Shown here piece after piece: positions 8,762 to 16,136 of a stretch of DNA of 64,000 nucleotides. The DNA is from an uncultured Corynebacterium sp. Its GTDB lineage: Bacteria; Actinomycetota; Actinomycetes; Mycobacteriales; Mycobacteriaceae. The notes under the pieces were generated by a model, which worked only from the letters and a program-made list of their open reading frames with translations, searched no databases and was not told the origin of the DNA. The position numbers were made by a program, and so were the translations under genes. Position 1 is the first letter of the stretch. Every line of letters begins with the position of its first letter. The stretch spans positions 124,001 to 188,000 of the forward strand of contig CAMIFC010000002.1 of the NCBI GenBank assembly GCA_946220775.1, read 5' to 3'.

Positions 8762-10330
8762 ATGACCACACCTGCGCCATTCGACACCTCCGCCTGGGAG
8801 CAATCCGAGCATTCACTGTCCCTATCGTGGCTGATCAGCCAGCCCGAACTGGGCCTCGACGCCCTGACCGACCTGCCCGCGCCCACCTTCTCCGCCGTGC
8901 ACCCGTGCGAACTCCTCGACCCCACGCCGTTCGTGCGTCCCGGCGTGGTTTTATTGCTCACCGGCATTGCTTTTCAGGATTTTTCGGACGCCACCCCACT
9001 AGTTGACTACGTCCACCGAGTGAAAGAAGCCGGTGTGGTGGGGATCGGTTTCGGGGTAGGAGTGGTGTTTCCCGAGGTTCCTGCAGAAATGATCCACGCT
9101 GCTGAAGAAGCTGGGCTGTTTTTGTTTTCTGTGCCGCTGCCAGTGCCGTTTATTTCGGTTCTGGATGCCACGCGGGAGGAGCTGTCCCGGCGACGGATTG
9201 AGGAACACCAACGGCTCCAAGTCGCGCAGCACAGTTTGAATGAGGCCGCGATGCTCGGGGAAGAGGCATTGCTGGATCGGGCTCGAAGGGTGCTGAAGTC
9301 CTCCATCGCCGTGATGGATAGCGCCGGGAAAGTTATGAGCGCATCCTGGCTTGATGGTGGGGCTGAGACCGAGCGGGAGGACCTGATCCAGCAGCTCAGC
9401 GACGGGGCGAAACGAGGTTTTGGAGCAGCCCGTCGGGTGGGATCACATCATGTGCTGAGCGTATCCATGGGAACACAAGGGCAATCCCGGCGTGGGCTCG
9501 TCGCTGTGAATGTCCAGCCGTTCACATCGCATGACCGCGCACTGCTTCGGCACTGTGCGGGACTGGCGGAGCTGCTGGAACAGCGCTCCGTCCACCTTCG
9601 CGGGGAACAGCAAAGGTTGTATTCGTTGGCGCTATCCATCGTGCTGTCGAGGACGCGAAGCAGTTCGGTGGAGTTATCGGAACTCAGCACGGTGTTCCAA
9701 GGAGTCGCTGATGCTCGGGGATTGGTGAGACCGGTGCTCTTGGCGTCCAAAATGGTTCGAACGCACGCCCGCGCGATGGGGCAGCTGGAGGAAAAGCTGG
9801 ACCGCGCCGGGCTGGCACTGTGCTCGGTGGATACGCGGGAGACAGCGTCGCTGATTCTGCTGCCGGGGACGTGGACGGTTGAGCAGGTTATGGTCACGGT
9901 GGATTCGGTGCGGGAGAGTTGCCGGATCGCCATTGGTGCGCCGTTGGCCTGGGAAGAACTGGATTCGGTCGTGCTTTCTGCGCTGGATAAAGCCTGTTTG
10001 AGCATCGAACCGGGGGATATTGTTCGGCCACAGACTCAGCCGGTCACGTGGCTGGCTGAGGGGCAAGAAAATCCGGCGCTCGACCATCGCCGGGATCACA
10101 CATGGGGCGCGCTGCGGCGTCATGATGCTGTGGCAGGGGATCACCTGGCCACGACGCTCGAGGTGTTTCTACGTAACAGCGGGAACGTGTCGCGGACTGC
10201 ATCGTATTTGGAAGTCCACCGGCAAACGGTGCGGACCCGACTGCGGGATATAGAAAGGGTCATTGAGGTTGACCTCAATGACCCGGTGACCGTTGCTGAA
10301 CTCACATTGTTGAGCCTGCAGCAGGGTTAA
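8762..10330 (+). CDS. PucR family transcriptional regulator (hyu locus)
   Basis: A 522-residue regulator with PucR architecture: an N-terminal PucR sensor domain (residues ~20-140, e.g. VGIGFGVGVVFPEVP), a middle ligand-sensing region, and a C-terminal helix-turn-helix (NSGNVSRTASYLEVHRQTVRTR, residues ~460-485). PucR proteins usually activate catabolic operons for purines, allantoin or amino-acid-like compounds in response to the substrate. It is divergent from the carrier-hyuA-hyuB operon, which makes that operon the likely target. Its own stop is only 4 bases from the convergent C39-like gene. The start at 8762 is the first ATG in frame with family similarity. Confidence 0.88.
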   Translation: MTTPAPFDTSAWEQSEHSLSLSWLISQPELGLDALTDLPAPTFSAVHPCELLDPTPFVRPGVVLLLTGIAFQDFSDATPLVDYVHRVKEAGVVGIGFGVGVVFPEVPAEMIHAAEEAGLFLFSVPLPVPFISVLDATREELSRRRIEEHQRLQVAQHSLNEAAMLGEEALLDRARRVLKSSIAVMDSAGKVMSASWLDGGAETEREDLIQQLSDGAKRGFGAARRVGSHHVLSVSMGTQGQSRRGLVAVNVQPFTSHDRALLRHCAGLAELLEQRSVHLRGEQQRLYSLALSIVLSRTRSSSVELSELSTVFQGVADARGLVRPVLLASKMVRTHARAMGQLEEKLDRAGLALCSVDTRETASLILLPGTWTVEQVMVTVDSVRESCRIAIGAPLAWEELDSVVLSALDKACLSIEPGDIVRPQTQPVTWLAEGQENPALDHRRDHTWGALRRHDAVAGDHLATTLEVFLRNSGNVSRTASYLEVHRQTVRTRLRDIERVIEVDLNDPVTVAELTLLSLQQG

Positions 10331-10334
10331 AGAA

Positions 10335-11210
10335 CTACATGGTGAAAGCCCACTTGCTGTTGCCTGGGGCGTTAGCGTTCAGGATCGCGCGCAGCTGCTG
10401 CTCGGTGGCCTGGTAGCCAGCGCGCTCCCGCTTGACTGGGTCGTTGACCGTGAAGGTGTTCGTTGCCTGGTCGTAGCCAGAGACGAACACGTAGTGGCCA
10501 AATCCTGGCATGGATTCTTCGTTGGCGATGACACCCGTGGTGGTCAACACGATGGCGGTCTTGCCGGCCTTCAGATCATCGATCGCGCGCATCACGTTGT
10601 CGTGCCAGTATTCCTGGCCACGGACGCCGTGCTTGCCGAGGATGTCAACTACGTGGTTCGTCATCAGGTAGCCACGGATTCCGCCTCGCAGCTCCTGCAA
10701 AGCGAAGGACTGGTTGTTACGGGTGTAGCTCACTGGCAGACGGCCGTTGTTCTTCAGCAGAGCCATGAGGACGCTTGCTGGGCCACAGTCGATGCCCTGG
10801 TTCGGCTGGCCTTGCAGCTGGGAGAGGTAGTGGAAACGACCATCGGACTGTGAGCTGACCGGACGGGTTGGCAGAGGCGCGTTTGGTGGGAGCTGGGTGG
10901 TCGGCGGGTTATCCGATGTTGCCCCGTCGATCGGCGCGTTGGTTCCACCAGGCTGCGGATTGGTTCCGCCCATTCCTGGGGTCGAGGAACCTGGAATGTC
11001 CTCCTGGGACACAATGCCGGTCAGTTGACGGAAGAAATCGGAGAGGGAGAACGCCTGCGCCTGTGGCACAGACAAGCCCGTGGTGGCGACTGCCGCGACG
11101 ATGCTCGTCGCGATGACTCGACGACCCCGAACGAACAAACGGCGAGGCGTGGAAGACGATTGGTTGCGGTCGCCGTTGGAGAGACCGGGGTGACGGTCGG
11201 GCTGAATCAT
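10335..11210 (-). CDS. Secreted C39-like cysteine peptidase family protein
   Basis: A 291-residue exported protein. A basic N-region (RRLFVRGRR) and a hydrophobic core end in VPQAQA near residue 53, fitting a signal peptide. A Pro/Gly/Asn-rich linker (residues 70-120) leads to a papain-like domain of the Peptidase_C39_2 type, with Cys142 in GIDCGPASVLMAL, His239 in GFGHYVFVSGYD and Asn/Asp256-257 in VNDP, the usual catalytic set. It stands alone with no ABC transporter, so it is more likely a cell-envelope or secreted hydrolase than a bacteriocin-leader peptidase. The substrate is unknown. Confidence 0.8.
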   Translation of the reverse strand: MIQPDRHPGLSNGDRNQSSSTPRRLFVRGRRVIATSIVAAVATTGLSVPQAQAFSLSDFFRQLTGIVSQEDIPGSSTPGMGGTNPQPGGTNAPIDGATSDNPPTTQLPPNAPLPTRPVSSQSDGRFHYLSQLQGQPNQGIDCGPASVLMALLKNNGRLPVSYTRNNQSFALQELRGGIRGYLMTNHVVDILGKHGVRGQEYWHDNVMRAIDDLKAGKTAIVLTTTGVIANEESMPGFGHYVFVSGYDQATNTFTVNDPVKRERAGYQATEQQLRAILNANAPGNSKWAFTM

Positions 11211-11485
11211 GTGAACTCACTTTCGGATGAAATACGGCAGAGGAAAAGTGGCTGCAAAACGCCTGAAACGCTCGACAACCAGTCCAGCGAAAGGACCAAA
11301 CGCTACGTACCATAACCCACATTTTTCACCTGAGTGACACTATGAGGTGTTCCGCTACTTTCTTTCAGGAAATGATTAGTGGCGTCTTTGAAAAGTGGGG
11401 TTTACGTGCGGTTATGTGTAAGTTTTCCCAGACCCCGGTAGTTCGTTTTGTGGCGTGTGTGGTGATACCTCGTCATAATGGGGAC
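11211..11485. other. Divergent promoter region
   Basis: A non-coding gap between the C39-like gene (minus) and the cupin gene (plus). It is A/T-richer than its surroundings and probably holds both promoters. No clear operator or terminator was recognised. Confidence 0.4.
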
Positions 11486-11863
11486 ATGCCAAAAAACAGG
11501 GAGAATGAAGCTCAACAAACACACAATTCCGCGGGTGAAGGATGGACCTACCTCACGGAGCTGGCAGCAGTTCATTCGAAAGCTCTGGGCGAAGGTCGCG
11601 CCATCCCGGATGTACGGGTTCAGGAGCGCATGGCCGGCGCGACGGTGGTTCGTATTTCTTTCCGCGACGGTGATGTGATGGCGGATCATCACGCGCCGGC
11701 ACCAATTCTGGTTCTCGGGCAATCGGGGCGTGTGGCGTTTCGCGTGGCGGGCGAAGAACTTGTGGTGGAGCCAGGAACCAGCATTCACGTGGATGCGGGA
11801 GTGCATCACGAACTGGAGGCCACAGAGGGGGACGCTGTCGTCACCCTTGTCCTGCTGGCCTAA
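11486..11863 (+). CDS. Small cupin domain protein
   Basis: A 125-residue single-domain cupin. The typical motifs appear as DHHAPAPILVLGQSGRVAF (first motif, with the two histidines) and EPGTSIHVDAGVHHELEA (second motif, with histidines around residues 100-107). Such proteins bind a metal and serve as sensors or small enzymes. The ATG at 11486 was chosen because the upstream part of the open frame shows no family similarity. There is no neighbouring partner that reveals the substrate. The family call is good; the function is not known. Confidence 0.75.
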   Translation: MPKNRENEAQQTHNSAGEGWTYLTELAAVHSKALGEGRAIPDVRVQERMAGATVVRISFRDGDVMADHHAPAPILVLGQSGRVAFRVAGEELVVEPGTSIHVDAGVHHELEATEGDAVVTLVLLA

Positions 11864-11948
11864 GTGTCCCCGTTGTCTACGGTGACTTGTTGACCTCGGC
11901 GTGGTGTGCGGGATTGAGTCGCGCGCGGAGCCGAGGGACGCGTGGGGC

Positions 11949-12911
11949 TTAGCTCATTCCCGCGATCAGAGTTTTCAGGTTGCTGCGTAGGAAGTCCTCG
12001 TAGGTGCCGGATGTTGATCCCGGCTTGCCGAGCTCGTCGGAATGGAGAGTTTCTGGCCAGATCGGAATGCCACTTTCCTTCGACACGGTCTCCATTGGTC
12101 GGCGGTCGACGTTGGATTCCACGAAGAGGTTGGTCGGCTTCTTGTGCTTCAACTGGTCCACGAGAGCACGGATTTGCTCCGGCGAGCCATTCTCATCGGT
12201 ATCGATCTGCCAAATGTATAGCTGCTCCAGATCGTAAGTATCAGCGAGGTATTGGTACGCATGCTCACTGGTGACGAGTACGCGCTTGTCCTTCGGTAGT
12301 GCACCCAGCTTCGTTCGGTATTCATGATCAATTTGTTCCAACGTTGCGGCGTAGTCCGCGCCCTGCTTGTGAATCTGATCGGCGTGCTTCGGCATCGCGT
12401 CCGCCAGCGCATTCGTCAGCGTTTTCGCCATCGCCACGCCAACCGTCGGATCGACGAAGGCGTGGGGGTTGATTTCCCGCTTTCCGGCCTCGTCCGTCAG
12501 GTATTTCGGTGGGACGTCAGCGGCGGCCTCCACCATCTTGTCCTCTGAAACTCCCACGGAATCGGTGAGCTTGTGCAGCCAGCCATGGTCGCCACCTTCC
12601 AGATCCAACCCGTTGTACACCACTAGATCGGCATCGGTGGTGGCCTGCAGATCCTGCGGTAGCGGTTCGTATTCATGTGGATCAGTGCCGGTGGGAACAA
12701 GGTTGTGGACGTGAATTGGTGCGTCGGGAATGCCACCCGCAATCTTTTCCACCATGTCGGAGAGCAACGTGAAACTAGCCACTACTTGTAGGCCGTCGGC
12801 GGATTTACCGGCTGGGCCGTTGTCAGTCGAGCAGGCCGTCGCGCCGATCAACAGCAGCGCGGACAGCGCTGCGAGGACGCGACGCCACGCACGAGTACCA
12901 GTTGTTTTCAT
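11949..12911 (-). CDS. Manganese/zinc ABC transporter, binding lipoprotein
   Basis: A 320-residue lipoprotein of the cluster A-I (PsaA/TroA/ZnuA) family: signal peptide with lipobox GATAC (Cys27), then two lobes. The metal ligands can be placed: His79 (GTDPHEYEP), His150 (INPHAFVD), Glu216 (TSEHAY) and Asp292 (HSDELG). This His-His-Glu-Asp set and its spacing match Mn-binding PsaA rather than Zn-binding ZnuA, and there is no His-rich loop. A Shine-Dalgarno AAGGAGG precedes ATG 12911. It is the third gene of an ATPase-permease-lipoprotein operon, and MntR-like boxes upstream of the operon support manganese. Confidence 0.9.
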   Translation of the reverse strand: MKTTGTRAWRRVLAALSALLLIGATACSTDNGPAGKSADGLQVVASFTLLSDMVEKIAGGIPDAPIHVHNLVPTGTDPHEYEPLPQDLQATTDADLVVYNGLDLEGGDHGWLHKLTDSVGVSEDKMVEAAADVPPKYLTDEAGKREINPHAFVDPTVGVAMAKTLTNALADAMPKHADQIHKQGADYAATLEQIDHEYRTKLGALPKDKRVLVTSEHAYQYLADTYDLEQLYIWQIDTDENGSPEQIRALVDQLKHKKPTNLFVESNVDRRPMETVSKESGIPIWPETLHSDELGKPGSTSGTYEDFLRSNLKTLIAGMS

Positions 12912-12922
12912 GGAGAGCCTCC

Positions 12923-13828
12923 TTAAAGCTCAGCGGGTTCAGATGGGTGGGAAGGGGAGGTGTGGACGGATTGGCGTCCGGAAGAAAAACGGGAAGAAAG
13001 GGTGGTGGTGACGAGCCCCGTGCGGGGCGCGAAAAGGAACGCGAGCAGGAAAAACACGGTGGCGGTGAGCACGATCGTCACGCCGGAGGACACGTTGTAG
13101 ACATAGGAAACGAACAGGCCAATCGCTGAGCTGACCGCGGAAATAACGGTCGAGAGCAGCAGCATCACCGACAGTCGACGCGTCAATAGATACGCGGTCG
13201 AAGCGGGGGTGATCAGCAGCGACACGACCAGGATCACGCCCACGGTTTGCAGGGAAATGACCGTGACCAGCGTCAGCGTGACCATCAGTCCGTAATGGAT
13301 TGCGCGAACGGGAATGCCGGCGGCGCGGGCCATCGTCGGATCGAAGGTGGTCAGCTTAAGTTCCTTATAAAACGCAAGCACCAGCAGCAGTACGATCGCG
13401 GCGATGATGATCGACAGCGTGCGGTCGGAATCGCGGACAGTCAGCACGTTGCCGAACAAGATCTGGGTGAGATCCGTGGCCGTCTGGGCGCGCGCCATGA
13501 GCAGCACGCCGAGGGCAAAGAAAGCACTAAACACGATGCCGATGGCTGAATCGTTGCGGACCGTGGATTTCTCGCTGATGAAACCGATCGCGAGGGTCGC
13601 CAGCAAGCCGACGATCACGGCCCCAATGAAGAAATTAATGCCCAGCAGATAGGACGCCGCCACGCCAGGTAGTACCGCGTGAGAGATGGCGTCCCCGATC
13701 AGGGCCAAACCGCGCAGCACGATGAAAGTTCCGACGATGCCGCAGGCGATACCGACGATCACAGCGGTGCCCAGTGCCTTTTGTAGGTAGCCGTAGTTCA
13801 GTAGGGAATCGAGAAATTCGGCGATCAT
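12923..13828 (-). CDS. Manganese/zinc ABC transporter, permease
   Basis: A 301-residue ABC-3 family membrane subunit with about eight or nine helices. Typical elements are LRGLALIGDAISHAVLPGVAASYLLG (residues ~38-63) and the later VGVILVVSLLITPASTAYLLTRRL. The start overlaps the ATPase stop by 4 bases (ATGA), and the lipoprotein starts 11 bases after its stop, so the three are one transcript. The C-terminal ~25 residues are Ser/Pro-rich and probably cytosolic. Metal choice rests on the binding protein and promoter. Confidence 0.9.
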   Translation of the reverse strand: MIAEFLDSLLNYGYLQKALGTAVIVGIACGIVGTFIVLRGLALIGDAISHAVLPGVAASYLLGINFFIGAVIVGLLATLAIGFISEKSTVRNDSAIGIVFSAFFALGVLLMARAQTATDLTQILFGNVLTVRDSDRTLSIIIAAIVLLLVLAFYKELKLTTFDPTMARAAGIPVRAIHYGLMVTLTLVTVISLQTVGVILVVSLLITPASTAYLLTRRLSVMLLLSTVISAVSSAIGLFVSYVYNVSSGVTIVLTATVFFLLAFLFAPRTGLVTTTLSSRFSSGRQSVHTSPSHPSEPAEL

Positions 13829-14595
13829 GCGGTAGCGCTTTCGATGATAAGGGCTCCGAAGGCTTGCTTGAGGTTATCTGGGATAAAGACCTGATCTGTG
13901 GGGCCAGCGGCCACGAGGCGTTGATTCATAATCAGCAGGTCATCGAAATAATCGGTCACAGTATTGAGATCGTGATGGACGATGAAGACGTGCGCGCCAC
14001 CATCGGCGAGGGTACGCAGTTGCTCCATGATCAATCGCTCGCTTGGACGATCGATGCCCACGAAAGGTTCATCCAAGAACACGAACTTCGCGTCTTGCAC
14101 AATGGCGCGGGCGAAGAGGATTCGTTGGAACTGGCCACCCGACAATTCGGAGATGTGCCGACTGTGAAATTCCCACATGTCGACTGCCTCGAGTGCCTTC
14201 TTGGCGGCAGCTCGATGCGTGGCAGTGGGGCGACGCAGCAGACCGAGCGATGGATAGGTACCCATCAGGACGGTGTCCAGCACATTGGTGGGGAAGTTCA
14301 TGTCCAGATCTGAGCGCTGGGCGATGTAGGCAATCTGCTTGCGAACCTGGCCAGGGGTGTGCCCGTCGAGCAGCACAGTGGCGCTGGGCTGGCCGTTGTT
14401 GCCGCGCGTGCGCTGGCCGTTCTTGCGAATATTCGCTGCGGGGTGCAGGCCGACCAATGCCTTCATCAGCGTCGACTTACCTGATCCGTTCGGACCGATG
14501 ATCCCGTGGATACCTGGGTTCGGGATGGTGAAGTTGATGTTCGTGATGGCGGCGGTATTGCCGTAGGTGACGTTCAGGTCATTGACTGTGATCAC
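13825..14595 (-). CDS. Manganese/zinc ABC transporter, ATPase
   Basis: A 256-residue ABC ATPase with Walker A GPNGSGKST, signature LSGGQFQR and Walker B VFLDEP, plus the H-loop VHHDL. The GTG at 14595 is chosen as start because it precedes the first beta strand (ITVNDLNVTYG), has GGGAG in front, and leaves the MntR-like boxes upstream as promoter. An ATG at 14736 in the same frame would put those boxes inside the gene. A short Asn/Gly/Arg-rich insert (NGQRTRGNNGQ) after Walker A is unusual. It is the first gene of the metal-uptake operon. Confidence 0.9.
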   Translation of the reverse strand: MITVNDLNVTYGNTAAITNINFTIPNPGIHGIIGPNGSGKSTLMKALVGLHPAANIRKNGQRTRGNNGQPSATVLLDGHTPGQVRKQIAYIAQRSDLDMNFPTNVLDTVLMGTYPSLGLLRRPTATHRAAAKKALEAVDMWEFHSRHISELSGGQFQRILFARAIVQDAKFVFLDEPFVGIDRPSERLIMEQLRTLADGGAHVFIVHHDLNTVTDYFDDLLIMNQRLVAAGPTDQVFIPDNLKQAFGALIIESATA

Positions 14596-14621
14596 AGGGG
14601 TGACTCCCGCTGCCGGGTTTG

Positions 14622-14687
14622 TTTGCGTTTCATGACCGCAAGAATAGATTTCACTGAGATGAAACGCAAAGTTCAATGCGGTGAAGA
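14622..14687. promoter_or_regulatory. MntR-like boxes upstream of metal ABC operon
   Basis: AGTTCAATGCGGTGAAGA at 14670-14687 agrees in 15 of 18 bases with the MntR box reported for C. glutamicum (TGTTCAATGCGTTGAACA, recalled from the literature). A second TTCA-6-TGAA element lies at 14648-14665 (ATTTCACTGAGATGAAAC). In addition, TTTGCGTTTCAT (14622-14633) and ATGAAACGCAAA (14659-14670) form a perfect inverted repeat. The layout suggests manganese-dependent repression of the operon. Confidence 0.7.
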
Positions 14688-14826
14688 ATAGTGTTCGGGG
14701 GTGAACGGGTGGGGGAGACGGCGCGGCTTGATCCACCGGTGTCCGGGAATGTCTATAAAGATGTATCGGAAGTAATTGTTGAGGGTTACTCTGTTACCGC
14801 ATCTATTCGATACTGCAAAGGAAATT

Positions 14827-15690
14827 ATGCGCCCGTTGTTCCGCCGCTCCGCCCGCTCAACCGATCCCGCTGTTACTACGACCCGACCGAGCAAGAAAGC
14901 CTTCAGGGGTGCATTGGCGCTCGTGCTGAGCCTTGCGCTGGGCGCGGGAACGATGATGCAGGGCGCAGGGTCTGCTGAAGCGATGCCGATGGGGTCTATT
15001 GATGCCGCTCTGACGGTCACCGGTCAGCCTGGCCCGCACCGCGTACCGGGCTACTACTTCACCTCGCCAACCGCCCCAAGGATTCAGCGAGCCGCCGGGA
15101 ACACGCCGGTCGTTGGCCCTTCCACCCCAGTGGAGATTGGGAATCTGATCTGCACGATTTCCGTCGCAGGTTTTGACCGGGCGGGCAACAAGGTCGCGAT
15201 CACCGCGGGCCACTGCGGCGCGCCGGGTACCCCCGTCCGTTCGATGGACGCCAGAGGCGCCGGCGTGATTGGGCAAGTCGTCATGCGCAGCTCGCTGGAC
15301 TATGGCGTCATTAGGCTTCGCGGCGATGTGCAACTGACGAGGAACTACGGTCGGGCACACATCAACCGCTTGGGTGGACCCATCCCAGCCACGGGTGCGA
15401 CGATCTGTAAGACCGGCATTTCGACCGGGACGTCATGCGGCCCAGTGCTGGCATTGTCCGGGGCGAATTTCTTCAGCCACTTCTGCGGTTCCTACGGAGA
15501 CTCGGGCGCTCCCGTATACCGCCAGGGGCGTCTTGTCGGAATTCTGAATGGCGGGCTGCAGTCCCTGCCGAGCTGCCGTACTCCGATCCAGGGCCCACTG
15601 CACTCGCCGACCATCAGCACGGCGTGGAACGTCATCCAGGCTGAGCTGAATGCCCATGGTGGTGTGGGCGCAGGATTCCGCCTGCCATAA
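14827..15690 (+). CDS. Secreted trypsin-like serine protease
   Basis: A 287-residue S1-family protease. The signal peptide (hydrophobic residues 27-45, probable cut after GSAEA near 52) is followed by a catalytic domain with His129 (ITAGHCG), Asp158 (SLDYGVIRL) and Ser226 (GSYGDSGAPVY). Paired cysteines (109/130, 194/204 and others) suggest disulfides outside the cell. The ATG 14827 follows AAAGGAAA; an ATG at 14776 is possible but adds no family sequence. It is monocistronic and convergent with chorismate mutase. The natural substrate is unknown. Confidence 0.87.
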   Translation: MRPLFRRSARSTDPAVTTTRPSKKAFRGALALVLSLALGAGTMMQGAGSAEAMPMGSIDAALTVTGQPGPHRVPGYYFTSPTAPRIQRAAGNTPVVGPSTPVEIGNLICTISVAGFDRAGNKVAITAGHCGAPGTPVRSMDARGAGVIGQVVMRSSLDYGVIRLRGDVQLTRNYGRAHINRLGGPIPATGATICKTGISTGTSCGPVLALSGANFFSHFCGSYGDSGAPVYRQGRLVGILNGGLQSLPSCRTPIQGPLHSPTISTAWNVIQAELNAHGGVGAGFRLP

Positions 15691-15724
15691 CTCTGAACCG
15701 CGGAACTCTGAACTGTGGCCGGGG

Positions 15725-16045
15725 TTATCCTAAGCGGCCGCGGCCAAGCTGGAGCAGCGCTTTGGCGATCTCGACGCCTTCGGATCCGAATTCCTCGCGG
15801 AACTGGTTAATGATCGCGACCTCGCGGGTGTACACCAAACGGGTTCCTCCGGATCCAAGGCGGGTTTTGCCAATGGCCTTCGAGACTTCCGACCGGCGGT
15901 GGATCGCGTCGATGATTAGCTGATCCATCCGGTTGATTTCCAGTCGATACTTCTGGATTTCTGCGTCAGATAGCGGATCATCCGTTCCCGAAGGCATGCG
16001 GACTTCAAAATTCTGTTCGGGCTGCTCGGGCTGTTTTTCGGTCAT
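15725..16045 (-). CDS. Chorismate mutase, AroQ type
   Basis: A 106-residue all-helical chorismate mutase (chorismate to prephenate, for Phe and Tyr). The first helix RLEINRMDQLIIDAIHRRSEVSKAIGKTR carries the conserved Arg and Lys of the active site. The size and its place beside pcrA match M. tuberculosis Rv0948c, the intracellular mutase that is activated by binding DAHP synthase. The C-terminal end RGRLG resembles the tail used for that contact. Start ATG 16045 (MTEKQPEQ) is preferred; the frame stays open to 16087. Confidence 0.9.
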   Translation of the reverse strand: MTEKQPEQPEQNFEVRMPSGTDDPLSDAEIQKYRLEINRMDQLIIDAIHRRSEVSKAIGKTRLGSGGTRLVYTREVAIINQFREEFGSEGVEIAKALLQLGRGRLG

Positions 16046-16136
16046 ACTGCAAAGTCTACGTTCGACACCATAACCACTGGGCGTCAACCCGGCTTATGTG
16101 GGGTTGTCCGGGCCATCTATTAGCCTGAGGGATGTG

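Noticed and set aside
11894..11936. CCTCGGC...GCCGAGG inverted repeat between the cupin and lipoprotein genes
   Set aside because: The loop is about 29 bases and no T-run follows, so a terminator is not supported.
14587..14598. CTGTGATCACAG palindrome at the ATPase start, considered as a GlxR/CRP site
   Set aside because: The half-sites abut; GlxR needs TGTGA-N6-TCACA. It is also the GTG start region of the gene.
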